NCBI GenBank assembly: GCA_030272585.1
Contig: BSYQ01000002.1
Location: 62,001 to 126,000 of the forward strand
From: Bryopsis sp. KO-2023
Lineage: Eukaryota > Chlorophyta > Ulvophyceae > Bryopsidales > Bryopsidaceae
Length of the DNA: 64,000 nucleotides
Direction: 5' to 3'
The notes beneath the pieces are model-generated. The model saw only the letters and a list, made by a program, of their open reading frames with translations. It was not told the origin of the DNA and ran no database searches. The position numbers and the translations under genes were made by a program. Below are positions 28,756 to 40,499 of this stretch, in pieces (within the stretch, counting starts at the first letter, position 1; each line of letters opens with the position of its first letter).

Positions 28756-31605
28756 ATGTCCGGCCAGACGCTGCCACAACTACCACCTATTCCACCTCCT
28801 GAGGAGGAAGTGGTGGAGGATAACCAACTAATTCCCGTGGTCTATCCAGATGTGGTGCACCCACCAGCGCAGCAAATACATGATTTGCAGTGGGACAGAC
28901 ATGTACCTGACCAGGTTGAGGAACCGGACGAAGACTTAGACGATGAACAAGAGTCGGAAGAGTCCGGGGACGAGGAGTATGATGAGGATATGGAGGATGT
29001 CCCGACAATAGAGGTCACCAACATCCTTCACCATGAACATCAGCACATAAACGTCCACCAGCAGGAGGTGCACGTTCATGGTGTGGACGAGGGACAACTT
29101 AGGGACACAGCTGAGCATGTGTATGCCGCTGTCTCCTCGAATGTGCAAGAGGTCGCACAAAACCTGGAAGGACAAGTTCACGAGCAGGTTCAGCGTGCAG
29201 AGTCGACCTTAAAAGGCGACCTGAAAGAGGAATATGAGCAGTTTGTGCTCTATGTCAGGAAGGAGGCCCAGAAGCTGGTCAAACACAATACTGAGTCGAT
29301 AGAAAGACAACAGAAATTGTTAGACCACCAGCACAAATTGCTGGAACAGAATATAAAGTCCACAGAGCGGATCGACAGGAATCTGTTGGGTAAGTATGAC
29401 ATCGAGGCTATTCTGCAAGAGCGACTCGATCGGATGCAGGAATCAGCCCGTACCAAAGCCGAAGCTGTTGATCAAAACAATGCGCTCAGGGAGAAACAAA
29501 TTCTGTCTCTGCAAGCCTCTCTGACAAAAGTTGCTGAAGGTATGCGCCTACAGCAGACAACGTTGGACAACCTTGCTAGGGCTACTGATGAGTCTCGGTG
29601 CGAGCAAGTCGACCACCAAGGCCAGCTAGATACACTCTCAGGCCTGGTAAGCCAGAGCCTAAAAGTGTTGCGGGACTTACACCAAGCCGAAGAGCAACGC
29701 AAACAAAGAAGAGCGGAACGAGGCAGTGTGAGTTCTGATGACACTGCAGGAGGACACAGGTCGATGCAACTGATGGAGAAATTTCTATCAGACGCGACAG
29801 AGAAACAACAGACTTTGGAAAGTAACCTATCCAAGTATGTTGATTCTAAGTTCAAGGAAACACTGAGTGCGTGGAAAAAACGGGAGAAAGTTCGAGTCCC
29901 GGCTCAGGACCCAGTTGTAGTGGGTATGATGGGAACAGGAACTGGCACGGTCACTTTGCCGGCCACGACAGCTGCAGCCACAAGCGTTCCTTTTGTGTCA
30001 TCCACTCCTCTTACCAGTATCCCATTTCCGGTACCACCTGTTCCGGATCTTAGTACTTTTACTGGTCTAACCACGTTAGGAGGATTGGGTGGTCGCAGCC
30101 CATCGACAACTGTCGCAGACTCCGTGGGTGGAGGTTCTCCATCTTCCTGGGGATTATTCACATCCCCAAGAACACGGACTGCATGGAGTCCCGCGCCGCC
30201 ACAAACTATGGCAATGGGCGCACCATTCGGCCAAGCGGGTCAACTTGGCACAGCCAGACCCATACTTAGTGCCCCTGTAACGAGTGTGTTACCACCAACG
30301 ACATCCATGTTAACACAACCACTGACGACAGTTCCGCTGTCTGTCTTCTATCCAATCCCGGCTCTTAACACCCAACCTGGTACCCAACCAGGGAACCAAC
30401 CAGGAAACCAACCAGGCACCCAACCAAGTTTGGGACAATCCGTGAACCAATACGGAGCACCTTCCGCGAGTAACCCGTATTACGGGTGGGGTTCTTATCC
30501 CTCAACTCCAGCAAGCCAGCCACAGGGTGGAAATCGATCTGGCGGTGGTGGAGGGGGACCCGGAGGTGGGCCTGAGGGTGGAGGCGGAGGCGGAGGAGGA
30601 CCACCTGGAAGTGGAGGGGGATATTTCCTTTCCGGACCAGGTGGAGGTGGGGGTGGTGGATGGCCGTACCACCCAGGTGGAGGTGGAGGTGGCGGAGGTG
30701 GAGGTGGGGGTCCTCCAGACCCTAACCAAGGCTTTGCTGCTCCGCAAGATCGCCACGGACGGATTCCGTCATCCGTTCGTATTCCTTTCCCAAAGGCCTT
30801 CTCAGGTGATGGTCAGCGATGGATCAGAGATTGGCAACTAGAAATGACGGTCTATTGCCAGACTTTGGACATCGATGAGAGCGTATGGTTTAGGCTCTTC
30901 CGCAGTAACCTGACCGGAGCTGCTGCTCAGTGGCGAAACGTCCAGGATCTGCGTACAAGGGAAGGAAAAAGACATCCAATCACAAATTGGATTGAGTTTG
31001 TTGAGGAACTGGTCCAAGCATTTGAACCCACCAGAATGTCTGATGTAGCCAGGCGCTCCTTACGGAACCTGAAACAGACCGGGTCAGTGCACCAGTACAT
31101 TGTTGCTTTCCGAGAATAGGTGCTGAGGATTCCCAACATGACAGATGAAGAACAGTACTTCTTCTTCGTGGACGGGTTAAAGTTCCATATCAAACAACAA
31201 ACTGTGGCTCAAGTGCCGCACGGCATTGAGTTGGCGATCCAGACGGCGGCTCGTCTTGATGCTATTGCCTCATCCGGAGGAGGAAACTTTCGTGGCCGCG
31301 GACGGTGGCGCGGAGGTAAGGGCCGAGGCCAAAATAAAAAGCAAAACCAACCCCAGACTGATAAGGCAAACCATATGGGTGGCCAACAGCAACCTCAGCC
31401 AGACCAGGCACAAAACATTGGCCAAGGTCGAGGTCGGGGAAGGGGTGGTGGCCGAGGTCGCGGACGAGGTGGTGGCAGGAATCAAGGACGTGGAGGTGGA
31501 GGCGCAAATCCTAAATGCTATATGTGTGGAAAAACTGGACATATTCAAAGTAAGTGTCCAGAGGGCGAAAAGTTCAAGAAATGGTTAAACGAAAAAGCCG
31601 GATGA
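28756..31605 (+). pseudogene. gag: Gag of element E (one nonsense codon)
   Basis: The frame runs 950 codons with a single in-frame TAG at 31117-31119, where copy I has CAG. It starts MSGQT and has an acidic N-terminus, a His-rich motif (HINVHQQEVHVHG near 100) and a coiled coil (about 115-370). A Pro/Thr-rich region, an NQPG-type repeat and a Gly-rich linker (about 595-650) come next. The capsid domain spans the stop codon (GAAAQWRN before, FFFVDGLKFHI after), and an RG-rich tract and zinc knuckle CYMCGKTGHIQSKC follow. The stop removes the last part of the capsid domain and the knuckle, so this copy should not form normal particles. Confidence 0.92.
31584..31590 (+). promoter_or_regulatory. 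Predicted -1 frameshift site of element E
   Basis: GTTAAAC is in phase with gag codons TTA AAC, 13 nt before the gag stop. A -1 slip here continues exactly into the pol frame. GUUAAAC is a known slip site in arteriviruses. Confidence 0.55.
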
Positions 31606-32085
31606 ACAGAGCCCAGACTCGTTCGGCGAAACGCAGAAGGGCACGCCGTCACAGATATAAGCAGCGCCAGAAACTTCTTAGAAAAGAAAGGTTAGCTCGA
31701 AATGCAGAAGTGAATAAAAGAGCACAAGGGGAAATAGAAAAGAATGCTACCCAAGGTCCAGAGGGATCGATTATGAGTGCTAAGTTGGAAACTCGATCCA
31801 GTAAGTGCAGCACGCTTACTAGGACAAGTTCGGAATCAAGTTCGGAACCTGTCGACTCTGTTCATGGAGACCTTGGTAGTCCTGAAGGAACTGAGAATTC
31901 GGTATCGTTCCCGCCTCAAGGAACGAAACGAAGTCCGGAAGGAAAGGAACCCGCAAGGGAATCAAACAAGCCTGCCACTCGCTCACCACCAACTGACGAG
32001 TCAGCAGCCCCTGTTCAGGGAACAGGTAGAGGACAAAAAGTGGATGAAGGTCAGTATTCACCTTCTGAGCGTATGTTACCACTAG

Positions 32086-32497
32086 CAGACATGGGCTGAG
32101 ACCCCTGTGCACAGGACAGGACAGAACAGACTGTCTGTGCTGTGCACAGGGTCAGACCTGTGCTGCACAGGTGCACAGACCTGTACAGCACAGCACAGAC
32201 AGGGTCTGTGCAACATCTGTGCAGTTTTTGTGCAGTTCTGTGCAGATTCTGTGCCAAATCTGAGCAGATTCTGTGCAGTTCTGTGCAGATTCTGTGCAGA
32301 TCTGTGCTGTGCTGTGCAGGTCTGCTCACCTGTGCAGCACAGGTCTGACCCTGTGCACAGCACAGACAGTCTGTGCTGTTCTGGCCTGTGCAATTCCGCT
32401 GCATAGGACAGGACAGCACAGGGTGCACAGAACCTGCACAGAACCCTGTCCTGTGCGGTGCACAGGACAGGGGTCTATCCTGTGCAGCCCATGACTG
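32086..32497. mobile_element. hAT-like MITE inserted in pol of element E
   Basis: The 412-bp insert is absent from copy I. It is flanked by a perfect 8-bp TSD, ACCACTAG (32078-32085 and 32498-32505). Its ends are CAGACATGGGCTG and the reverse complement of CAGTCATGGGCTG, a 12/13 terminal inverted repeat. The inside is made of degenerate TGTGCAG/CTGTGCAC repeats and has no transposase. An 8-bp TSD and CAG-type short TIRs fit the hAT superfamily. Confidence 0.88.
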
Positions 32498-35400
32498 ACC
32501 ACTAGGAGGTCCTAACCATTTGAAATTTATGGGATATGAGATCCGAGCCAGATTAGGAGGAGTACCGATCTCCGCCTATGTTGATTGTGGTGCAACGGAG
32601 AACTACATTACCAAGAAACTAGTCACGAGACTGAAACTCGAAACAACCGAGTGCAAAAAGGGAGTCACTTTGGCGGACGGAACCCTATGTTCACTTGATC
32701 GGCGATGCGAAGACTTGCAGCTCAGGATGGGTACTTATACCACAACCCTTTCCGCAGACGTCTTCCCAAACCTTTCATATGACATGATACTAGGGCTTCC
32801 TTGGTTGATGCGGACCAATCCCAAACTGGACTTTGCAACAGGCACGCTCAAAGTTCCAGTGGGTGCTGGATGGACAACTGTTCCTATGAAGGAACGACCA
32901 TGAGACTACTTACAGCACCTAGCACCGGCTATTGATACGGTCTCAGCGAAGAAGTTATTCTCGCTCGTGAAGAACAGTCCAGAAGTTGATCAGGCATACC
33001 TTGTGGTTGTGCGACCAACCACCCCAGACGATATGGCACACCTCATGCAGTATCCATATCCGGGAATTCCAGAAGAGCGTTTGAACGCTACTTGAACCAC
33101 ACCGGCTTATCTCCAGCCAGATGTGGAAAAGGTAATGCATTCGGGTCTCGACCCAAGGATCAAGGCTGTCCTCACAAGTTTCAAGGATGTGTTCCCGAAA
33201 GACTTACCACCCGGCGTTCCTCCAGTCAGAAAAGGCCACGAATTTAAGGTGGACCTGGAGGACGAACAAATGACCCCAATCCACCGTCCCTTGTACAAAC
33301 TCTCTCCAGCCGAGCTGGACGAAGTTAGGACACAGGTGGATTACCTCCTCGAGCAAAGGAAGATCCGACCCTCCGAGAGTCCCTGGGGCGCACCCATACT
33401 CTTTGTTCCGAAGAAAGACGAAGGGTTGAGAATGTGTGTGGATTACCGTTGGATAAACAAGTTCACGGTAAAGAATAGGTATCCACTCCCTCTTCCTGAG
33501 GAGTTAATGGACCGTCTCGCCAGAGCGAAGATCTATACGAAGATCGACCTCCGCTCAGGCTACTGGCAGTTTCCCGTTCGACCCAAGGATACTCCCAAGA
33601 CGGCATTCCGGACGAGATACGGACATTTCGAGTTTCTCGTGTGTCCGTTCGGAATGACCAACTGCCCAGCCCAGTTCCAGACCATGGTTCAGGATTTGCT
33701 GGGGGAGTTCCTTGACGAATTTGTAGTGGTGTTTATCGACGACATCCTGGTCTTTTCTAACTCGGTGGAAGACCACGTCGAGCACCTAAAACTGGTCTTT
33801 GAACGGTTGCGGAAACACAAGTTGTACGCAAAAGCCAGTAAGTGTGAAGTAGGGGTAGCAGAGACGGACTACCTGGGGTATCATTTGTCGGAAAAAGGCC
33901 TTCAACCGATGCAGGATAAGGTTAAGGCTATTCAACAATGGAAGGAGTTAACTTCGGTCACTGATGTGCGAAGTTTCCTGGGAATGGTGTCTTACTATCG
34001 TAAGTTCATTCCTGAGTTCGCTAGGATTGCGAGTCCCTTGACAGATCTAACCAAGAAGGATACTGTCTGGGAATGGGGGCTGAACCAACGCAATGCCTAC
34101 AACGAACTTAAGGATCGGATTAGCCGCGCACCGATCTTACTTCTTCCTGATCCAGCTAAGGAGTACACCGTAATAACGGATGCATCTGGAACTGCATATG
34201 GAGCGGTTCTTACCCAGGATCATGGGAAAGGTTTGCAACCAATTGCATACCTTTCCAGACGATTGAAACCAGCTGAAACGCGATACTCCGCATATGAGCG
34301 GGAGCTGGGGGCAATAGCGTATGCTTTAGCCCAGTGGCGACACTACCTTGAGGGATGCGATGGGGGTGTGAAGGTGTTGACGGACCACAAACCGATCACC
34401 CACTTCATGAACCAGAGCACGTTGTCGCGGACCCAAACCCGGTGGTTAAACTCAGGGTTTTTCCAATCCATAGGTCCAAAAATCGTCTATATCTAGGGGA
34501 AAGCCAATGTATTGGCTGATGCGTTATCCCGGAGCCTTCCTGGTCTGCTAGACCAGCTCAATAACCTCTCCACTTGGGAAGTGGCAGAGAAGGAGGCATG
34601 GAAAGAGGCTTTGAGAAGTGATGAACAACTCAAGCCTACTTTTGAAAGGATGGTCCGCAATACAAGCTGGACGACGGGTTCTTGTATTATACCAAGACAG
34701 ACCCAGGTCCTAGTTTGCTTGTGGTCCCTGCTTCTTTCCAGAAACGGATTCTGGAAGAGCATCACGACGTTCCCAGTGCCGGTCATGTTGGAGCAGACCG
34801 CATGACCGAAGTACTTACCCGCAATTACTGGTGGAAACGCGTTGGGTTAGCCGTAAAGGCATACGTGAAAACGTGCCCAACTTGTCAACTAAACAAATCG
34901 GACTTGCAAAGACAGAAAGGTCTTTTGCAGCCGTTGCCTATCCCAGACCAGAAATGGGAACAGATCACGACGGACTTGGTTACCGACCTACCGTCTTCCC
35001 ATGGCTTCACAGCAATCGCTGTCTTTGTAGACCGATTGACGAAGTATGCGAGGTTCGTACCCTGTAACAAAACTATCACGGCGCCAGAATACGCAAAGCT
35101 GTTCGTGGAGAACATATACAAGCACTACGGGCTGCCTAAAATCATAGTTTCGGATCGGGACCCAAGGTTCACAAGTTTGTTCTGGACCTCCCTTTTCAAA
35201 CTTTTAGGTACCCAGCTCCGGATGAGCACTGCATACCATCCTCAAACGGATGGGCAGTCGGAAGTCACCATCCGGGTGCTGGAGGATTTCCTGCGTCCGT
35301 ATGTGGAACGGTACCCAGACCGTTGGGTGGATTATTTGCCGACCGCGGAATTTGCCGCAAATAATTCACGGAATGTCTCCACAGGCTACGCGCCAGCCCA

Positions 35401-36079
35401 TCTTCTGTATGGCCAGAACATGGGGCAGATAGTTGTTGCCAGGAAGGGAGTTCGGACGGGCGATGTATCGGAAATGGCGGCTGAGATGGTACGTCGAATG
35501 GACGACCAAATGCGAAACGCTAAGGCGAAATACGCAGAGGCACAGAACCGCATGTGCACCTCAGCAAACAAACGTCGAAGGAAAGTGGATTTTCAGGTTG
35601 GCGATGAAGTGCTGGTACAAAGCAAGTATATTCCTCTTGCTTCACTTCAGAAAATCCCACCGAAAATCCGCCGGCGATTTGTTGGACCTTTCCGGGTGGC
35701 TAGCCGAATTGGGGCTGTCGCCTACTGTCTTGACCTTCCCGACCACTGGAAAATCCACCCAACTTTCCATGTGTCGAAACTGAAGGCTTACTCTCGGCTT
35801 GATGACGATCAGCGAGAGATAGACGCTCCAGAGGGGGAGCTAGTGGATGGAACCATCGAATTCGAGGTCGAGCGCATCCTTAGAGATCGGGGCACGACTC
35901 GCAAGGAGTACCTGATCCTTTGGAAGGGCTACGATTTGATGGAATCCACCTGGGAGCCAGAAAGCCACCTGGCCAATGCCCAGGACTTGCTTAAGGAGTA
36001 CTTAGCCAACAAACCGGAGAATAAACAAGTGACCCAGTCTAAGAAAAAGACTAGGGCCCAACGCAGAACTCGAACCTAA

Positions 36080-36700
36080 ACAGGGATCATTACCACTCTG
36101 TTCACGCTCGACTTAGTACTATCCTTCCAGCTGGGGGAAAAATATTAAGTCGAGAAAGTTGATTTGGAACGCTATCCAGATGGGATACCAAAAAGACTTA
36201 AGGAAAAGAGCACCAAGCAGAACTCCCGGAAAAGCCTGGGGAAAGGTTCCATCTTTTCCTAGGGAAAGTTTCCATCTTTTCCGGCGAACGGGTTGCTATC
36301 TTTTCTCGTGACAGAACTGTGGACGGTTCGCGGGACGGGCTAGGGGTCAGTTTTCTTTCCGGGGAGGTTTACCTAACGCACAACTCACACGCTCATAGCG
36401 ACTGACAACAGGTGATGGGGACATTGGATCAAGTGATGGGTTAATGTCCGACCTGGAGGTCACGTGATTGCGCCGCAGGTGGAACTGAGTTGACATAAGC
36501 AAGTTAGGGTAAAATCAAATAGGCACGAACCCGTGTGGTGACGGTGACCTCCATAGAGTGTCACGTTACCGAGGTACGTTAGCTAATACGCCTAGCGTAT
36601 CTTAAAGCGGACTTGCGATCATTTTGTCCTGGTTATTCTCGGCGCGCATACAGAAAAGTCGGAGACTAGTCGGAGAACTAAGCGCAGCCAGCAAAAGAGA
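36080..36700 (+). other. Pol-ORF3 spacer of element E
   Basis: No convincing sense frame lies here. It carries short repeats of GG(A)AAAG(A/T)T(G/T)CCATCTTTTCC around 36243-36300. The same spacer exists in copy I. Confidence 0.45.
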
Positions 36701-38470
36701 ATGCCAAAGCACAGCCCGATCATGTGGCGCAGCGGTGATAAAGCGGTTCAGGGAAAGGAGTCGAGTGGAAAACAATTGGGTGGAAGCGGAAAAACAAAAG
36801 GCAGTGGCGGCGAGAAAGGCGGAAAAGGGCAGAGTGGAACTCTCGCCGACGCTTGCCCACCCAGAGGGGAACCCAAACCACTTATCACACCACCTAAGGC
36901 GAAAATCATGAAAACTCTCCCACCTCCTTCGGTGCTTTCAAAACTTCGGAACTTCGAGACTTCGTTGTTGAAAGGAACCTCAAAGATCGTGATTCGCCCA
37001 CCGACAGAGTTGCCGGAAAAACTGCCGGAAAAACCTAGTTCCAGAACAGGAAAAACACTCGACCGAGACGCCGACCCAGCTACTCTCCAAGCTAGGTGTC
37101 AACGGTTACAAGACGATGTGTTGGAACTCCGTGCAGAACGCGACGCACAACGCGCGCGGGCGGATCAAGCAGAGAAGCACTAGAAAAAGTTCGAAGGTGC
37201 AGCTCAAAGACTCTGCGATCAAGTGACCAAACTTGAACACGATCTGAAAATCGCTCAACAAGCGAGAGGAACAGCCGAACAGGAGGTGAAGCAGCTACAA
37301 AGGGAACTCGATTCTGCTAACCAGGCGCAGAAAAAGCTGCGATTGCAGTTGACGAAACAGCAGCCACACCTGACGTCCACAGACGAAAGGTCGGCCTGGC
37401 AAACGGCTGTGTACTCGTCTGAGGCACAGTCCGGTTTGATGAGCCGGTTACTCCACAGCGTTCCCGCACGTCTTGGGGACTACGTGGAAAACCTTTGTCG
37501 GGCGTCGATGGACGACATCATCGAACAGGGTGCTGGAGCTGCTGCTGCGATTAGAGACGGAGAGGAGCCTGTCTACTACGGCAAAGGGAACGTTCCGGTT
37601 AACCACCGGCTAGCCGGGTATGACTATACGCAGGTGGACAAAACGCTGGAGAGAATCAGAACTCGTGCACCGGGGCACTTCGCAGTTCCCGATGTTGCAG
37701 ACGAGATGATCTCAGAGCCACAACCCAGGAGAATCCGCGACCTGACCGGGGGACAGACCGGGGGAAAGACCGACGAAAAGTCGGCGCCCAAGAAAAGGAA
37801 GGAGAGAGAGGAAGAGGAGGCGCTCGCCGACATGTCCAAGAGGTTCAAGGACAGGCGTGGGGAAAAGCCACCGATCTATTTGTGGTGCTATTCGCCGCCG
37901 GCGCTGGCGGATAGCTACGTGATCACCACATGCACGAACCACACGGTGTGCAGAACCCACTGGAACCTCATGATTATCCTCGTGCGCTTATACGAGGTGT
38001 GGCAGGAACAGCGAATCGATCTGCCACAGGTTCAGCTGAGGGACCTACGTTTGGACATGCGGGAGCCAGACTTCCAACCACTCCTTCAGGCTCCACCCAC
38101 GACCCAGACTCTAACCGAGTGCTATCAGTGCTTGAGAAGGGACATGGGCTTTCCAAAAGGCCTTGCCCTGAAGCGCTTGGGTCCGTTGGTGCGAAAGTGG
38201 GCGGTGGAGTATGAGAAGCAGGAAAAAGAGAGAACACCCGAACCAGAAACAAAAGGAGAACAAGACCCAAAACAGGACGAAGGAAAAAGTCCTTCCGTGT
38301 CAAGCAGGAGTCCATCCTCGGAGCCCTCGTCTTTGGGACCTCTTCCTCCACCTTTGGATGAGGATTTCCCTCCTTTGGATTTGGATGAGGACGAGCCTCC
38401 GATCGACTTGGTGGAGGAGCCAGTCGATGAACCAGCTGACGAACCAGCTGAGGTACCAGCCGGCGGCTGA
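36701..38470 (+). pseudogene. ORF3 of element E (one stop, one lost zinc ligand)
   Basis: The frame matches copy I ORF3 throughout and is broken by one TAG at 37181-37183 within the coiled coil. It has a basic Gly/Lys-rich N-terminus (GKQLGGSGKTKGSGGEKGGK), a coiled coil (about 125-220), a middle domain with VYYGKGNVPVNHRLAGYDY, and the C-terminal zinc array. The first Cys of the first C-x2-C pair is Tyr here (IYLWC, against ICLWC in copy I). The rest of the array, CTNHTVCRTHW and CYQC, is kept. The tail is acidic and Pro-rich. Confidence 0.85.
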
Positions 38471-38738
38471 GATGGCTTCTGGAGTGACAATGAAAAGCAA
38501 ACCAAGCCGGAGACCAAGCTACCGTCCAAGCCAGAGACCAAGCCTCAAGACAGAACGGGAGTTTTCTGTGGGGTTGTTCATGGGTTTGGTTTGGGATTTT
38601 TCATAGGTTTGTTTGGGGTTTCGTTTGACGTTTAGTTGGGGTTTTTGTTGTGAGTTTGTTTGGGGTTTCTTTTTCTTCTAGTTCGACCTTTTTCTTTCTT
38701 TCTTTCCAGGGTTGTGACGGGTGTGGACACCCTCTCGT

Positions 38739-38748
38739 GGGGGGGGGG
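38739..38748 (+). other. G-run serving as polypurine tract of element E
   Basis: Ten G lie 6 nt before the 3' LTR. Confidence 0.6.
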
Positions 38749-38754
38749 ACAACT

Positions 38755-38856
38755 TGATAGTAGAACTCGGGTTTGGGGTGTTATGTAGTACAATTGGGAG
38801 TACGACAGGGTTTATGGGGCAGGGGGCCCTCCTCTAAAAATTATCTTTCCCAGTGA

Positions 38857-38911
<55 letters not shown>

Positions 38912-38938
38912 TGTCTCGGGGCCTGGGAGCCCCTATCA
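38755..38938 (+). repeat. 3' LTR of element E
   Basis: The 184-bp LTR matches the 5' LTR except for a few substitutions and a slightly different CT/GT microsatellite. It is followed by the TSD TTACC. Confidence 0.95.
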
Positions 38939-38943
38939 TTACC

Positions 38944-39918
38944 CAGATGAAAGCATCGAATACATGCATATATATCATCTTTTGAAACGGCTCCATCCAA
39001 AAAGCAGAAAGAAATACTACCGCGATTGTTTGCTTCGATATATCCACCTTGAAGGGTAGCACAAGAGCCAAAGCTGGAGCAGGCCTTGAGTAAGAAAACT
39101 AAAAATGCTTGAAAAACGGGAAAGAAAACAATATATATATATATATATATTTATTAGAATATAAATATATGTAGGAAAAAAAACAACGTTATCGTTTGGA
39201 TACTACTCGATAAAATGTATACAAGATGTTTTTATTTATTCATACTCCAGTTCAAATCCAATAGAAGCGACTTCAACGACAGTTACAATAAATTGTTTGT
39301 TCTCATGAGAGGTTAACTTAGTGTTTTAGAAGATTTTGGTTCAAACGCAAGGAGACATTTTGATCTCCTTAACTTTGCTTCGGTTGCTGACATCATTTAA
39401 CAATATAATCACCCCACTCGAAGCTTTGTGCACTATTATTAGCTGCTCACTTAGCAAGACTTACAATTTCGGATAATATTAGAACATAAAAACTCACGCA
39501 AAACTCTCGTTCCGAAATTGAGCTAACCAAGAATGACATGCGCACGTCTTGGTTTGACTAGTAATCGTGATATTATCAATTATGGCTTAAGAAGAAAGGA
39601 TTGCCATACCGGGAGTAATTCTCCCGCGAAAGGGAAACTAAAGGCTTGCAACTTACCTTGTCTCTCTTTGTTTAGAACATCTGGGTTTATGAACTGTTTT
39701 GAAAGAATCGTAAAAGAAAAATTGTCTTATCTTAGAAGGAAAAAGAAAAAAGAGGGAACAAGTGAAGTTATAACTCCACCTCTTCTTGTTTAATTATTTG
39801 AAAAATTATTTTGTGAGGTTCTTTTGGAATCATGGTTCATAAGGCCGTTGCAGTTGCCGAGTGTGATTTGTTTTGTGGCCTGGAAGGAGAGAAAGGTGTT
39901 ACTATGACAGGGGGTGGG
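38944..39918. other. Unassigned AT-rich sequence
   Basis: It contains a TA dinucleotide tract at about 39131-39150. No gene is recognised. Confidence 0.3.
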
Positions 39919-40271
39919 TGTTAGTCTTTTAGCGCTATACAGGTCCCAGACAGTTGGGTATGGGTATGGGAGTGGGTGTGTTTTGTGTTTTTGTGTTTTT
40001 GTTTTTCTGTTTGTGTTTTGGTGTGCGTGGGCGCCCACTTTTTGCGGGGGGGGCGTATGTTAGTCTTTTAGCGCTATACGAGGTTAGTTGGGGTAGAGCC
40101 GAGGGTGGGTGACGCATGTGGGTTCACGAGTAAGACAGATTAGACCCAGAGGTTGGGGCATGCGTCAGCGTACTACACTTAGGGGTACTTGAGAGGCCCA
40201 CTCGTTGTTTTGACATTCATTCTTATTCTTTTGTAAGAACTCGGGATTCGTGGGATTGGTGTGTTCCCGCT

Positions 40272-40310
<39 letters not shown>

Positions 40311-40494
40311 CTAAGTGTTTGCCTGACGCAATCACTTATCCAACCAAGTGCTCTAGTAGCGTTCACAACCGCGCTAGCTAGAGAGTTGTCTAAACCAACA
40401 AACCCCACAAGTATACTTGCGTTAGCCAGCAAGTTATCACGAATCCAACCAACACAGCCGACCACTATTGCGTCACCCACAAGCTTCACTATCA
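39919..40494 (+). mobile_element. Internally deleted mini-element of family 1, copy F
   Basis: It consists of only the first 22 bp of a 5' LTR (TGTTAG ... CTATAC), then the last part of the internal region after ORF3 (about 115 bp, including the G-run), then a full 3' LTR. It is flanked by the perfect TSD GTGGG (39914-39918 and 40495-40499). PBS, gag, pol and ORF3 are gone. Confidence 0.92.
40058..40494 (+). repeat. 3' LTR of mini-element F
   Basis: This 437-bp family 1 LTR is longer than the others because of an expanded GT tract. It starts TGTTAG and ends CTATCA, and has the usual G-run (40046-40053) before it. Confidence 0.94.
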
Positions 40495-40499
40495 GTGGG

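Larger units (their letters stand above)
31554..36079 (+). pseudogene. pol: Pol of element E, multiply disrupted
   Basis: Domains in order are a basic N-terminus, retropepsin (VDCGATENY), RT (FVVVFIDDILVFS near 33720), RNase H, integrase (zinc domain, then SDRDPRF near 35152) and chromodomain (near 35865-36010). Breaks relative to copy I are: a 412-bp MITE at 32086-32497 with its 8-bp duplication, stops at 32901 (TGA), 33093 (TGA) and 34494 (TAG), and a 13-bp deletion near 34650 that shifts frame before the integrase zinc domain. The RT/RNase H core (33123-34496) and the integrase-chromodomain part (34682-36079) remain open separately. It cannot make a functional Pol. Confidence 0.95.
27914..38938 (+). 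mobile_element. Complete but decayed Ty3/gypsy chromovirus, family 3, copy E
   Basis: The element is 11,025 bp with 184-bp LTRs (TGATAG ... CTATCA) and the perfect TSD TTACC (27909-27913 and 38939-38943). Order is LTR, PBS, gag, pol, ORF3, G-run, LTR. Compared with the near-identical copy I, gag has one stop, pol has stops, a 13-bp deletion and a MITE insertion, and ORF3 has one stop and a lost zinc ligand. Confidence 0.96.

Noticed and set aside
32086-32497. Repeated TGTGCAG units resembling a CRISPR-like or regulatory array
   Set aside because: The repeats are short, degenerate and on both strands without unique spacers. They lie within an element with hAT-like ends and an 8-bp duplication, in a eukaryotic genome.
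36624-36911. 95-codon frame MSWLFSARIQKS overlapping the start of ORF3 in E
   Set aside because: It is in a different frame from the coding ORF3. It recurs at 48699-48989 only because E and I are near-identical, and it has no motif.
38860-38921. GT/CT microsatellites in family 3 LTRs as regulatory elements
   Set aside because: Length varies between copies and element K lacks them, so I treat them as replication-slippage tracts without proven function.
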